From Phlebotomus papatasi (lineage: Eukaryota; Arthropoda; Insecta; Diptera; Psychodidae): 64,000 bases of DNA. The notes under the pieces were generated by a model that saw only the letters and a program-made list of their open reading frames with translations, was not told the origin of the DNA and did not search any database. The stretch is from contig NC_077224.1 in NCBI RefSeq assembly GCF_024763615.1, forward strand, positions 45,642,712 through 45,706,711. The letters run 5' to 3'. Of this stretch, positions 34,321 through 46,639 are shown one piece after another; positions within the stretch are counted from its first letter, which is position 1; each line of letters opens with the position of its first letter. Position numbers and translations under genes: made by a program.

Positions 34321-36164
34321 GGTTTAAACGTTCAAACTTCCAACGGGTTTTTAGGTAAGTTCTCTCTGATATACCTTCGAATCGGTAAAGGAAAAACCTC
34401 AACCGGAGAGAGCTCTCAAATCGGGAAGGTTATTTATTACTAAACGAGAGGATTGAGTATTAAAGGAAAAATCTCTAATCATTAATACCTTATGTAAAGT
34501 ATTTCAAGTTTTAGCACATGTATGTACTAAAAGGCATTTTTTAGGTATTTTCAATGTAAGAGTAAAATTCTGTGTGCCTTTGCAAAATATTTAAAAATAA
34601 ATTGTTACAAATTATTTATTTTACTATTAGTAATAGAGAAATATTTACAAAATTAAGATATCAAATTGCAAGGCTCATTATTTTTAGCAGAAAAGTTTGT
34701 AATAATAGTTTGTAAAACAAAATTTCATGGTAATATTACATCGAAAATTCTACATACCAAACTAATTCTCTTCAGTATACATCAAAAGCATGGCTTAAAA
34801 GTTCATCATAAACGACAGTGCTAAATATATATAATATAGAAAGGAGTAGTTTCGAAATTTTCCCATATACTATCCCGTCGACTCACTAGTACAGCATCTC
34901 CCCAAAAAAGCGAGGTATTAACACCAACCGTTGATCCATAATCATAACTAAACATTGTATCTTTGTGGTGCTCATACAAATGTTGTGTGCACAACAAAGT
35001 GTCGATATCCCTATAACATATAACATAACCAAAAACTATGGGGAGGGTACATGAAGCAGAATTTTTGTCGAATAAACAGCCAAAAACCATCTGTTAATGT
35101 CATGATATCGTATTCTCCCATTTCTACTTTCCTCTTTTCCTTTTTATCATCGATTTGGGTTTGCTCCTTCAAAAATTTCGACAGAGTTAGTATATTTGCG
35201 AAGAAAAAAGTGAAATCTAGTAAAAAGCTTTTTGGAGCTTTTCCCATTTCTCCAAGTGCGGTTGGCTGAAGGCAGTGGGAAAAATATTAAGATTTTCTCA
35301 CGATATTTCTGCTCTTCAGCAAAAAAAAAATCTTTGCAAGAGAAGTCACTGAATAAGAGACTCAACAAAAGTCCATTTAACATCATCGTCATAGTACTAC
35401 TCTAGTGAGAAGAGCACCAATAGTAAAATAGAAGAGCAAAAATTAAAATCTCCTCAATGATCTTCTTCTTCTTGACCATTCACCCAAAGTGACAATATCA
35501 TGATAATCATCAACAAAGTGGACAACTAGGGTTGTTTTTTACTATCCCATTTCACTGGACAATGAAAATGAGAGACAATTCCAACAAAAGAAAACCTCAA
35601 ATATTGGATATAGCCACAGTGGCATCAATGTTTGCAAGTTCTTTGGCAAACCCAAATACAGACAGGAAGGATTTCCCACACACACCCCAATGAAAATCGC
35701 TCTGTCATCCGGATAATATTGTGTTGTCATTCTATGGCAAAATTTATATTGAACCTCCTAGATATCGCAACTACTATACCTATTCAGAAGAAAAAAAAAT
35801 TGGCAATATGGTGGAAAAACTTTTCTCTTCGATTTATATTCCTCACCGAGTATTTAGCTTCAGTGATTCATGAAATTACATCATTTCGCAATTTTTCATC
35901 CGATGAGAGTTTTCGCTGTATTATATACATATATTAGTTCCTTTTTTCTATCTTTCTCTACGGGGTGCCTAAGAGTGCTATAGAAAAACTTTTACTGAAT
36001 AAAGCAACAGTCTTTTCTCATACCATATCGTGCTACTTTACATTGAAATATATTTAATAAAAAAAACTCAAAAAATATTTAGAACAGAATTAGGAGACGT
36101 TGCACAGGCATGTACTAAACTAATTTGTGATAGAGGCAGATAACAACTTACTAGTAAATTAGGT
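34321..36164. other. Sequence without recognisable genes
   Basis: Several overlapping frames between 34800 and 35940 occur on both strands, but none shows a family motif or consistent splice sites. I see no repeat structure. Confidence 0.4.
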
Positions 36165-36652
36165 AATGATGCTATTCCTTTGAAAAGCAATAAGGAGAAT
36201 CTTTCTCCTGAACAATTTTTTTTAGCACACTTCTGTTCTAAAGTGCTTCTGCATTAGCGACTTTTCTTTGTGTTGGTTCCTGTCTCGAATGTTTTCCCAA
36301 GTCCTCGCAATGTTCCAAACCACAAAACAATCGTGACAGGAACAGTACAAAAAAATCGATTATGTAGAAGCACATGAGAGCAGTCATGTACTAAAAAAAT
36401 CTAATCAGAAAGGTTTCCCCTTTCTCTTAATATGTTTTTTTTTCTAGTACTTTACTGTTCTCAAGAGCTTCTATATAATCAACTTTTCTTTGTAATGATT
36501 CTTATCACGACTATTTTCCACAGTCCTTGCCGTGTTCTAAACCACCAAACAGTCGTGACAGGAACCATCTTAAAGAAAAGTCGATGAAGTAAAAACATTT
36601 GAAAACAGTGATGTGTAAAAAAAATCATTTTTCATTAAAATATCACCATAAA
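36165..36652. mobile_element. Fold-back element with two tandem hairpin cores
   Basis: Two successive units (about 36205-36395 and 36430-36625) each contain GGTTCCTGTC or a variant, a CCCAAGTCCTCG or CCACAGTCCTTG centre, and the mirrored GTGACAGGAAC. The outer ends ATGATGCTATTCCTTTG and ATTAAAATATCACCATAA resemble those of 31920-32618. The family thus occurs here as a tandem double. Confidence 0.6.
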
Positions 36653-36914
36653 TTATTACTGCATAAGGTTTATTAGACTGTGCGCAAAACTTTATTGCTA
36701 AAATCTTCAAACACTTTGGTAGAAAAATCCATGAGCTTTTAAAAGGAATTCAGCTTACAATTAAACTCAATAAAAAGTAGAAGCATTACATTTTTCTGAT
36801 AAGGTTGTGACTTTTTATCAGCCTAAAATAAAAAATATAGAATAATCCAATAGTATAAATAAGCTGGTCTGAATTTGCTTATAATATTGAAGACACACTG
36901 TATTATCACAATTA

Positions 36915-37303
36915 GGGGGAGACTGTGCAGCTTCGTAGGCAAAAAATATCCAAGATTTAAGGTTTTTTACTGAATGCCACACAAAACAAATCAATTATAT
37001 CACACTAGGAGAATGTTGGCATGGTTCGCACAGAGTGAACCTTCAAACAACGCAAATTTTCTCTTTGTTTACAAAAAGCTAATTCGTCATTTCTTAGCCA
37101 TAAGATAGATAATTATTAAGCTCATGAGACGAGATGAGAAATGGTAAGTCAGCTCTTTGCAATCAAAGAGAAAATTTGCGTTGATTGAAGGTTCACTCTG
37201 TGCAAACTATGCCTACATTCCCCTATGTCAAAAAAATCTCTTATTAGGTTCATAATAGTAACTTGGAAAAAATCAACTTTTACGAAGCTGCAAAACCTTG
37301 TCC
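36915..37303. mobile_element. MITE with GGGGGAGACTGTGCAGC termini, interrupted
   Basis: GGGGGAGACTGTGCAGCTTC at 36915 is mirrored by ACGAAGCTGCAAAACCTTGT then CC, ending at 37303. The element is split by a second MITE at 37008-37223; without it the host would be about 170 bp. Nested insertion gives a relative age: the inner one is younger. Confidence 0.65.
37008..37223. mobile_element. MITE nested in the 36.9 kb MITE (216 bp)
   Basis: The ends are GGAGAATGTTGGCATGGTTC and the mirror TATGCCTACATTCCCC, with TA at 37006-37007 and 37224-37225. The arms continue as CACAGAGTGAACCTTCAA, mirrored downstream. It is well preserved and probably recent relative to its host. Confidence 0.75.
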
Positions 37304-38589
37304 TATACCACAAAAAACAATACCATTAAAATAACATCAATACCATTAACTAGACAATTTATAAATAATATTTCATCTCACTAAACTAATAATGAATCAA
37401 TCATCCATTTAATCTGCAGTCTGTTCTTTTCATAGCATAACCCTTCTTGCTTGAGCGGCTATCAAAAAAGTGTATTTCAACTTTCTCGTTATCCTGTCCT
37501 CCCTGAGAAAATCTTTTCAACATAAATTGACAAATTGATAATTCAACGATGAAATGAATATTTAACTTTTTGTTATTGCATAACTTGTTGATTAAACACA
37601 TCATTCAATTTTTGCATTTAAAATTTACATAAACAATTGTATATTTCATAAAAATCAATTATTTTATCAATGAAGAAAAAACCAAGAGAAAATAATGTGT
37701 GTATTGTTAAAGTCAATCAAAGATAAAGGACACTGTATTTCTTTCTTATTGACATAGCATTAAACTTTGTGGGACAATAGGAAAATTTTCCCACAAGAAA
37801 TTTTTCAATTTATCAACATTGAATGAAGTAAGATTAAATATTATGTCAAATTCATTCATATTTCTTCTTTCTCATACAAAAATCTCAGCTGAAAAGTAAT
37901 TTTATTTTCATTCATAAAAAATAGAGAAAATATCTTATAAATAATACCTAGTAGTTTAATCACGAGTGGAATAGAGAATGGTTGGAATTTTTGTTTTGCA
38001 TATTGACTGTGACTATTACCTACACAGAGGAAGGAAGTAAAATCTTACAACTTAGAGGTATATGCTATATGTATGACTGAAAGTGATTTGTATAATTACA
38101 CAGACTATTCAGGTACAGTAGGGACCTTTATGCTAGAATCTCAAATCCTCAGGCAATAGAATAATTAAATTTCAAGTAGAAGAGAAATTTTCAGCTACAA
38201 AATTTATAGACAGAAGACTGAGAAAGGTCTCGTAAGTTTCTGTACTGTCTTATCTAAAATCATATTACACTTCAGAATTTCCATTACAATAATGTAACGT
38301 ATAAATGACTTTAAGATCTCTTAAAATTTTTGGACTGTGAAGACATTTGGGAATACCAATTTTTCACAAGAAATTATAGACTTGCAAATAAGTTTATTCT
38401 AGACAATTATTCAGCTAATAATAACTAAATAGATACGAAAAGATAATAAAGCTCCGAAACAAGAAGCCACTATCTCTCACCCCTCTCACCGTTTAGTCCT
38501 GAAATCTCCTTCTAGTTTATATGAAAATCTGACTTTATTACATTGCTGTTTTTTCCAAGATAATTTAGAAATATTTTACTTAAGCTAAC
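37304..38589. other. AT-rich sequence, no gene seen
   Basis: Nothing is recognisable on either strand, and there is no clear repeat boundary. Confidence 0.4.
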
Positions 38590-39170
38590 TATTGAAGGTT
38601 CGAAGTGGATGTCTATTACCTTTTGGTTTATAAATCACAAATGATCAGAGTGATATGCGGACAAATACAAAAACGTAGTTTTCGAAAATTTGCTTGAAAT
38701 TTTTCAATGTGGTTGACCTTTCACTGCTCGAAAAAGAGAACAGTCTCAATTTTGCGTATATTACGACTCCTTTTACTAAAATATGACTACAATGAGTTAT
38801 ATTTTAGTAGAATTTTGGAAATCTGAAGTTTGCAGTTTTTTACGTCACGCTGTTTGTCCGGCTGCCGCTAGCTCTAGAGGCCAAACAAAGAGATAAAGAC
38901 TTGGATTCATTGGGGAACGCTCCGTAAGCGACTCTGGGGCCATGTCCAGAGTCAAAACCATGTTTATTCGGGATTACTCGAAAACGCGTCTACCGTTGAA
39001 TCATTCCTAATATCGCTTTTTCAAGGTCAAAAATTAAAAAGGCTCTAGAGAGCGTATTTCTCATTCGAATGCTTTCATATTTGGGTTCTTTGGAAAGGTC
39101 TTGGAAATTCTGATAAAACTGAACCGGTTCCATTCGATTATTAACCGGTAATGTACCGGTTCATAACCGA
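38590..39170 (-). repeat. Dispersed repeat with ACCGGTTATTAACCG, copy 2
   Basis: This is the inverted, diverged relative of 27340-27850. TTATTAACCGGTAATGTACC, CTGATAAAACTGAACCGGTT and TCTTTGGAAAGGTCTTGG match that copy reverse-complemented. A short direct duplication, GGATGATAAAGATAGTTCCT, follows at about 39182-39240. Confidence 0.55.
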
Positions 39171-39621
39171 AAAGTAATTTATGATGATAAAGATAGTTCC
39201 TGTATATTAAGGATCCTGTAAGGATGATAAAGATAGTTCCTGTATCTCGTAAACCAGTTTATATCAGGCGTACAAATTATTGGAAATGTGGCTCAAAAAC
39301 AAGTTATATTGTATTTTATTTGAAGTGACAATAATATCTTCTGCTTATATCCCTTTCACTACTTCAAATTGCACAATAAGCATTTAAAAACATTCAGTTC
39401 TAATAGAGATTTCACATGGTTCACAAAACTTTTACTCGTGTCACTCATTTATGTTATAAAAAAATATCGCAAATAAACAAATATCAACGGGATAATTTGA
39501 ATTCAAAAGTGAACATCTTGAAAGCTTCGAGAATTGATAAAAACTGAAAGTTTATTCTCCATCTGAATACTGCACAAATCAAAAGTTTTCCAAAAATCTT
39601 GTCTCTTATGAATTTATGAAA
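39171..39621. other. AT-rich sequence, no gene seen
   Basis: Apart from the short duplication of GATGATAAAGATAGTTCCTG, I see nothing in this stretch. Confidence 0.4.
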
Positions 39622-39905
39622 GGGGATCTCAGTGGCGCAATAGGCAAGACAGTTGGGTCTTGAGCTGATGAGATCTCTGACTTGACTCTTAAACTTATGA
39701 GTTCGAGTCCAGCCCGATGCAAAGCAACTGAATGACAGAAAAAGACATTATCACTGTGATAAAACGTAATATAAATGCGCCGGCTCTGCCCAAAAAATTC
39801 TGAGAGCATGAAAGAAGCATCAACATTACGGGGAAGGCGCTCCTGGCCGGTCTACACATGGACTTAACAGATTCTTCCATCACGAAATACAACAGCAATA
39901 TAACA
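39622..39905 (+). mobile_element. tRNA-derived SINE, family 2
   Basis: The 5' end is tRNA-like: an A box, TGGCGCAATAGG, near 39632 and a B box, AGTTCGAGTCC, near 39701. The body has GCCGGCTCTGCCC and GGGGAAGGCGCTCCTGGCCG and ends in short A/T-rich repeats. It differs from family 1 in the body. The spacing between A and B boxes is larger than in an ordinary tRNA, so it is a SINE and not a tRNA gene. Confidence 0.7.
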
Positions 39906-42310
39906 TGATTAGATTGTAGCAAAATATTCCGATACGATTAATAATAATTTACAAAAATGAAGCTATATGGATAAATCTCAAATCTGAAGCATATACCATA
40001 AACTCTATTCTCTAATAAAATTATCTTTTTCACAGGAAGTATAAAATACTCATCAATTTTACAAATTTCAACAGTCATGTAAATTGTGAAAGTATTAGCA
40101 CAATACCAACATTTGGCCAGAGATAATTAATAATTCTCTGTTTATTTTTTCTCAGGTTATGTAAAATCATAATAAACTTCTGGATGATGGAAGAGAATAA
40201 ATTATGTGGCACAGTAGAGTTGGCTTACAGTTCAAAAGAATACCCAATAGAAGAATCAGTGAGTATTTACAAATGAAGAACAAGTTAATTTTAGAAGCAA
40301 ACTCCACAGTAACTCATCGCTTTAATCAGCAATTATTGTATTTGTTGTTTTAAAAAACAGGTAATAAATTAATTGCTAATTCAGGCGACAAAGTGTTAAG
40401 AAATAATCTTCTATTCCCGCAAACTCTCTATAGTTTATTCTGTATCATCTGGTGTTTTATCGTAGCTAAATCAACCAATTCTTAATACGTATCACTAGTT
40501 TGAATTGAGACAATTTAGAATTTCAAGAAAATATTCTTGATAAGTTTTCTTGGTTCTTTGATTTTTAGTAAATTTCAGAAGTCTCTTCTGCACGCAATAC
40601 TTAATTTTGTATTGTCGTTTTTATATGTTTTCCCCAAGAAACTCCTTTAGAATTCAACTTAAAAAGCAAAACTCAAAGGTAAAATGAAAGTCTTCGTGGG
40701 AAATTTAAATAGAAGTAATTTTCGAAGAATGATGCTCATTTAGAAGAAAGCGTTCCTAAGGAGAATGACCAAAGAAATTTATATTCTGAAAGGCAAACTT
40801 TATCTTCGCATTTTCATTCTCACATTGATTGTGATGAGATAATAATGCGAAAGGTTTAGGCACTCCCCCATTCACTACTTTAAATTGTTCTAAAATGAAA
40901 ATTGCACGAATGTGTAAATGAGATTATTTGCAATTTGTGAGATCATCTCATTAATCCGTTTTTCCCTCTTTATCCCATTTTCTTCCTGAATTATCTAATT
41001 TTTCGCCATTTATGTCTGTTAAGTGTGTAACAGACGCTTCTCTTTCTCTTGTTTTCACCTAACAATATAATCACGATTTTTTTTCTTGCTCATATTTCCA
41101 GAGAAAGATGATATGTACATGGAAAGAGTAAGTTCTAATGTATTTTTCTACTCATTTACCGCACACGTGAAAAAAACAAAATAAATTGCTGAACTGTGAA
41201 ATTACAAAGCACCCACAATGAATATTATGGTTCATATAAGTTGAATGGTGTTCCTTTAATTAAGACAGTCATCTCCTTTTAATTAAGCAAATTGACAATA
41301 TAATGGATATTCTTGCCAGTATTTTGCACCAATTTTTTACTTTCACAAAAGCTCATTTACGATCTTCTCTCCGTATCTAATTTTGATTAACGTATATTTA
41401 AAGGCAAAATATCAAAAACAAGGTAAACGTTAGCGCCTTTCACAGACTTTAATAACAAAAGGTTTAATTTTGAGTTTTCTGTGTAATTTTGTCAGGAGCC
41501 TAAAGGTTACGATTCGTAACTTACGAATATCGGATTGCACTTCGAGATTTTTCCAGGGACTAGATCCAGGGATTTCCATGAATTAAAACTCATTAAAGGA
41601 TAAATTTATTACTTTAGGACTTGTTTTGTTTTATTTCACAACAATTTTATAATAATTCAGTTGGTTCTATTTGGAATCATTTCCAATTCAGAATTTTGAG
41701 ATTATCTCACTGTTTTTAATAGGCAAAAGAAAAGAATCGTATAAAGAAGTACTTAGAAGAACCCAGGTTGTCCATTCATTCAAACGATTAAACGGGTTAA
41801 TGCAAAATAATTCAGTTTAAATCTCTTCAAGTAATTGGCGGTAAATGGTTATAAAGCTGTCGAAAAGTGGTAAAAATACGTAACGTGGATTTTATTTTAA
41901 TTTATATTTAATTTAATTTTAATAATTTTTTATTAATTTTATTTTAATTGAAATCTTGTTTTTTAAAGTAGTTTAGCGTTAAATTGGAGGACTATTTGTT
42001 TGTCGAATCTACAGATAATGCATCTAAGTAATTTTGGGTCAAATTTGAGTTACTTTACAATAAGGGTAAGAAGTTATAATTAAATTAATTTCACTTTTTC
42101 CTAAAAGTGGCGATAAGTAGGTACTTCACTCTACTAGTACAGGCGATTTCTTTTAAAAACTCCTTTATGAAAATTGCTCTCAATGTCTCTCAAAGACATT
42201 TATATAAAATCAATTTTAATACTCAAAGTACAAATTCTACGAAGTTTAATATAATTTTTAAATAGATAAGGCACTCAGTGAATTCCTTTAGTATCAATAA
42301 TATTTTAGCT
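39906..42310. other. AT-rich sequence, no gene seen
   Basis: No open frame above background and no recognisable repeats were found in these 2.4 kb. Confidence 0.4.
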
Positions 42311-42694
42311 CCGGAGGCAGCCAAAATCCCGAACGACAAAATCCCGAAAAGGATAAAATCCCGAAATTATATGGAGGATAATGTTTAGGGGAAAATGGGG
42401 CACCACCAAACACGGGGTAGCACCAAACACTGCAATTTTTTAATAGGTTACTCGACTTCAGAAGACAAGACTTATACAAATTTTTAGGCATTATAGGGAT
42501 GCTCATCCACTGAAGAAATGGTCGAGATAGTCCAAATAGTTTAGAAATAAAAATTTGTGTTTGGTACTACCCCGTGTTTGGTGGTGCCCCAGTTTCCCCT
42601 ACTATAATTTCTCCAGAAAGCGCGGGTGCAATCATGAGAACAGCTATAACATTTTTAAGAATTCGCGATTTTGTCTTTCGGAATTTTGACCGGA
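42311..42694. mobile_element. Small fold-back element with CCCGAA repeats (copy 2, interrupted)
   Basis: This is a relative of 3708-4049: GGCAGCCAAAATCCCGAAC on the left, GCGCGGGTGCAATCATGAG in the middle and TTTGACCGG at the right end. The arms are shorter than in copy 1. Between ATGTTTA and ATAATTTC it is broken by the MITE at 42388-42599; the intact reference is copy 1. Confidence 0.65.
42388..42599. mobile_element. MITE with GGGGAAAATGGGGCACC termini (212 bp)
   Basis: GGGGAAAATGGGGCACCACC opens the element, and the right end GGTGGTGCCCCAGTTTCCCC mirrors it. TA lies at 42386-42387 and 42600-42601. It interrupts the fold-back copy at 42311-42694, so the insertion site is known from the uninterrupted relative at 3.7-4.0 kb. 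Confidence 0.8.
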
Positions 42695-42764
42695 ACCCTC
42701 TTAGCCCATCCCTTTCAAAGAGGTAGGCAAAAATTGCAGATGATCAAACTGCCCTATCTTCCCC

Positions 42765-42850
42765 TATTGCGACACACTTAATAGCGGTAGAGTATTCGCT
42801 TTACGGTAAAAATGTTCCCACTTTGAATAACTTTTAGGTTATCAAACACT
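42765..42850 (+). mobile_element. Truncated SINE, family 1
   Basis: AGCGGTAGAGTATTCGCTTT is followed by a decayed B-box region, matching the tRNA-like head of the SINE at 25737. The body is missing or too diverged to recognise. Confidence 0.5.
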
Positions 42851-45800
42851 TTTCTGAGAATAAAACTATCTGAATTATCACCAGTGAAAGTCTTCTTTAA
42901 AAATAGAAGTAAAGAAAATATTCGTATAGGGCAAGATTTTCAAGCTTCACATTCACTCCAACTTCGAACATCCATCTTTCCTATATTCTTTTAATGAATC
43001 TGACCTTATAGCAATATTTTAACCCATTTCTTACCATGATATTATACATAATATGCAAATTGAGTGATTTTAGATAATTTATTCCTGGACAATTATTATC
43101 CGAATTGCTGTAGGGAATGGATTTTTAGTAACATTAGGTCTTCAATTACTTGGGAAATATAGTCCGACAGAGAAGAAAATACATCTTGTTATTGTTTTCT
43201 TGCTTCGCGGAAGGTCATGCAAAATTTTTGCTCAAAATGGCGAACGGAAAATTCGACATCCCGTCGAATTGGTTAAAATTGGCCTCTTTCCTCTTTCCGG
43301 ATTTGGATTCTAATTGCCAATTTGTTTTCTTGGATAGTTACTCGATCTAAAGCAATAGAGTTTGTAATGAATTAATGCACAGAATTTAAATTCAGTGACT
43401 GTTAAGACGTGTGTTTGACAGGGGCTCACCGCGCCCTCATAATAGATAAAAAAAATTTCTTTAAAAAAAATTTATCTATTAATCTGTAGGAAACTAATCT
43501 CAAAATATGAACATTCTATCTCAAGTATTTCTGGTACATTGACTAAATGGGTTAATAGCTATAGTCTTAAGTCACACATTTCCAGAAAAAAAAGGTCGGA
43601 TTCAATAAAGGAAAGCGCGCTGTCTCCGCACGATTCAAACTTCGGACAAATCATTTTTTCTATATTCCTAATGGATTTGATCCATGACTATTTTCAGGAA
43701 ATATGTTGCATTGGATTAGTTGGACTAGTTACTAAAATATGCATAATATTATAATGAAACTAATCCATTAAAAACGCATTGAAAAAATGAGTTTTTTTTT
43801 TTTAAGATTTTGAGACGTCTGGCGGTAGGGCGCTTTCCCCTATGTGAGAAGCTTAAACGTCTTCTTCTACTCTTAAAATCGTTCTATATTTATTTAAATA
43901 ATTTTCCCAAGCCTAAAATTAATGCAAAAAATCACGCAACCTTTGAAAAAAAATTAAAATAATAATATGAAGAATATTCCCACAGCCAATTCAGTAAAAT
44001 TGAATAAATTGATTAAAATTTGCATCAAACATAATCCAATTTATGTTTGATTATTATTGAAGGGTTTTGTCACGAATATTCCTTTGAACAAAGGTCTATA
44101 TAATATTAATAATTTATTGTGTATCAATTTTGATTGGCATTTGATGAATTATGTAAATTTAAATAGAATTAATTTTGGATTCAATATTGGTTTTGATTTC
44201 ATTATTGTTATCTGTAGCTAAATTGACAAATGCGCAATATATATTGATTGTATTTTCCAATTTGACATTTGTGTTTTTTGACATTATTGAAGCAAATATT
44301 AAATTTTATCACTCGTACGCCTTTTTGTGGTTAATCCAAATATGGTATTCTCTGACCAATATAGATTGAATTATCTCTCGTGCTAATTGTCTGTCGACAT
44401 GAGAATGCGATGATGAGAAGCCAAACAAAAAAAAGTGCGTTATATACACAAGAAGCAAAAAGCAACGGAAAGACCAGAAGAAATTCTTTATGAAAAAGTT
44501 GATTTAATCTTGTGTAAATTTTTCCCTAGAGAAGCATGAAAATACCCAAGAAAGATTCACTTCTCTTAAGCCACAACACCGTGTTTAGGTGCGAAGGAAC
44601 AATATTAAATATTCATTAGGACAGAGTGAAACAGCAAAAAGTTATATCAAAGTTCAACAGCCAGTTATTTATGTATATATGTAGCATCTGCCTGTTTTTC
44701 ATATTACACTTTAATTATACACATTTCATACTTTCATTATTTCTTGTATATTTTCACGTTTGACAAACATGAACTGGAAAAGTTAGGAAATTAGACAGAA
44801 AGAGAGGAAGTTTGAGATTGCAGAGTTGAAAAAGACTCTATGCATAAATTAATTCTCTACTTTTGTTCTGCTTGGGTTTTTTCTTCTTTTTTATTTTGCT
44901 TGTTTGTTGAGATGTAAAAGACGAAATGCTCAGTTGCAGAGGAAAAGAAAATTCAAATGCAAAACACAAGAGAAATTTTAAACGTGACATCTTTTATTAT
45001 GACATTTTCAGTTAAATTCCTAATTGCTTTTGTCTTGTCTACTCTTTTTTAATTTTTAATTTGATTATCTTTGTGTACAAAGCTTTGTAATACTTTTAAT
45101 AAATAAAATATTTATAAAACTGAAAATAAAGTTTTTAATCGCACATTTCAGTATAAACATTCTACATTTTGTTCAAAATTTAAAAAAGAAAACAACAAAC
45201 CAACAATAAAACCCTATTTAGATAAGATACTTAACAATCTCACCTATTTTAGAATTATCCAACAGGACGTAAATTGTTATCGAAAAAATGAGCTGTTTTT
45301 AAAATATCTCTAATCTAAACATTTCTTTATAAAGAACAGCTTCAAAAAAGGAGCAGCAAAATATTATCAAATGATTGTTATACGTGACTATTCGATAGAT
45401 TCCATTATTATGAAATTATTTCTTTTCTTAAAAAAAAAAAAACAATCACAATATAAATAAATTGACAATGTTTCGTGCAAATGAAAAAAAAAACTTCCTT
45501 CACAGACGCTGCTCTTTATTAAATCTTCATGCTCAATTAAGACTGTTGCATTTCTGATTTACGTAATGTAATTAAAATTATATATTTACTTTCAAATTAT
45601 TCTTCTTTAGATGTAAGAAGATAAGGAGTGTAATAAACTACCAATCAAAAGAAAAATCAAGCATCCAATTTCCGTGCAATCACACTAAATCAGATTAATC
45701 AACAAGAAAATTGTGATTAGAAAACACAAAATCAATACAATAACAGTAGCTTAAAATGCTTATCACGGGAGGACAAAAAAGAAGTTTTTGCAATAATAAA

Positions 45801-46639
45801 ACCGGTGATAAGCTCTGATAATCTTATAGCAGCTGGGATTTATTTTGAATTCAAACGACTTCGATTGTGAGTTTAATTTTGTAGAACACAAAGAATCGCG
45901 TCGATTACAAAGATTAGCACAACATTGCTACCGTTCCGTAGTTTCAGTATTTAAAAACCAAAAGTTTGATAACACGAAATTTGACCAATAATAAAAAACA
46001 ATAAAGTGAAATTGATTTAATGTAATCGCTGTTGTAATTTAAGATCGCAAACGATATTTTTTATGTTCTATGAAATTCTTTGAAAAATTAACTTTAAAAA
46101 TTCTACGCTGCAGATGACTTTTAGGTTTTATTTTCATACTTTGCAAAGTTACAAATTATTTAAGAGGTTACATGGGTCAAACACACTTAAAAAAACATAT
46201 TTTCTCTAAATATTTTTTAACATAATAAAAAAATTAATTCAAACTCTTACATAATATGCAAATCTAGAACATTTAAAGTATGTTTTCTGAAATTTTCATT
46301 TAAAAATTTTAAAAATTCAGCCCTTCGGACATAATTTTCGAAAATATTTTTTAAAAAAAAAACTTAGGGGAAAGTGTCCATGCTTCGTACGATCCCAGGC
46401 TTCGTAATGATTAAATTTTTTCTATGTTTCTAAATAAATGTGACTTTGCAATATATTTTAAAAACTGGGCACTTTTTCCTAGTTTTAAAACCTATAATTG
46501 TCTTGGGTTATAATTTAATCAAAGAACAAAAACTCTGAATTCTCCAGTAAAGAAAAACACTAGGGTGGTTACTGGAAGCAGAGTAAGTTGGGAACCTCAA
46601 TGGTTGGATTGCTCTCAAATTTTGACACGTGTCATTTAA
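42850..46639. other. AT-rich sequence with one old repeat and an orphan MITE end
   Basis: About 43200-43330 has TCGAATTGGTTAAAATTGGC and related words of the old dispersed repeat seen at 18.36 and 29.8 kb. An orphan MITE terminus, TTAGGGGAAAGTGTCCATGC, is at 46366, with no partner found. The rest, including frames at 43539-43754 and 44175-44369, is unrecognised. Confidence 0.4.

Noticed and set aside
39622..39712. Possible tRNA gene with long variable arm
   Set aside because: Box spacing and missing stem pairing fit a SINE head better than a Leu or Ser tRNA.
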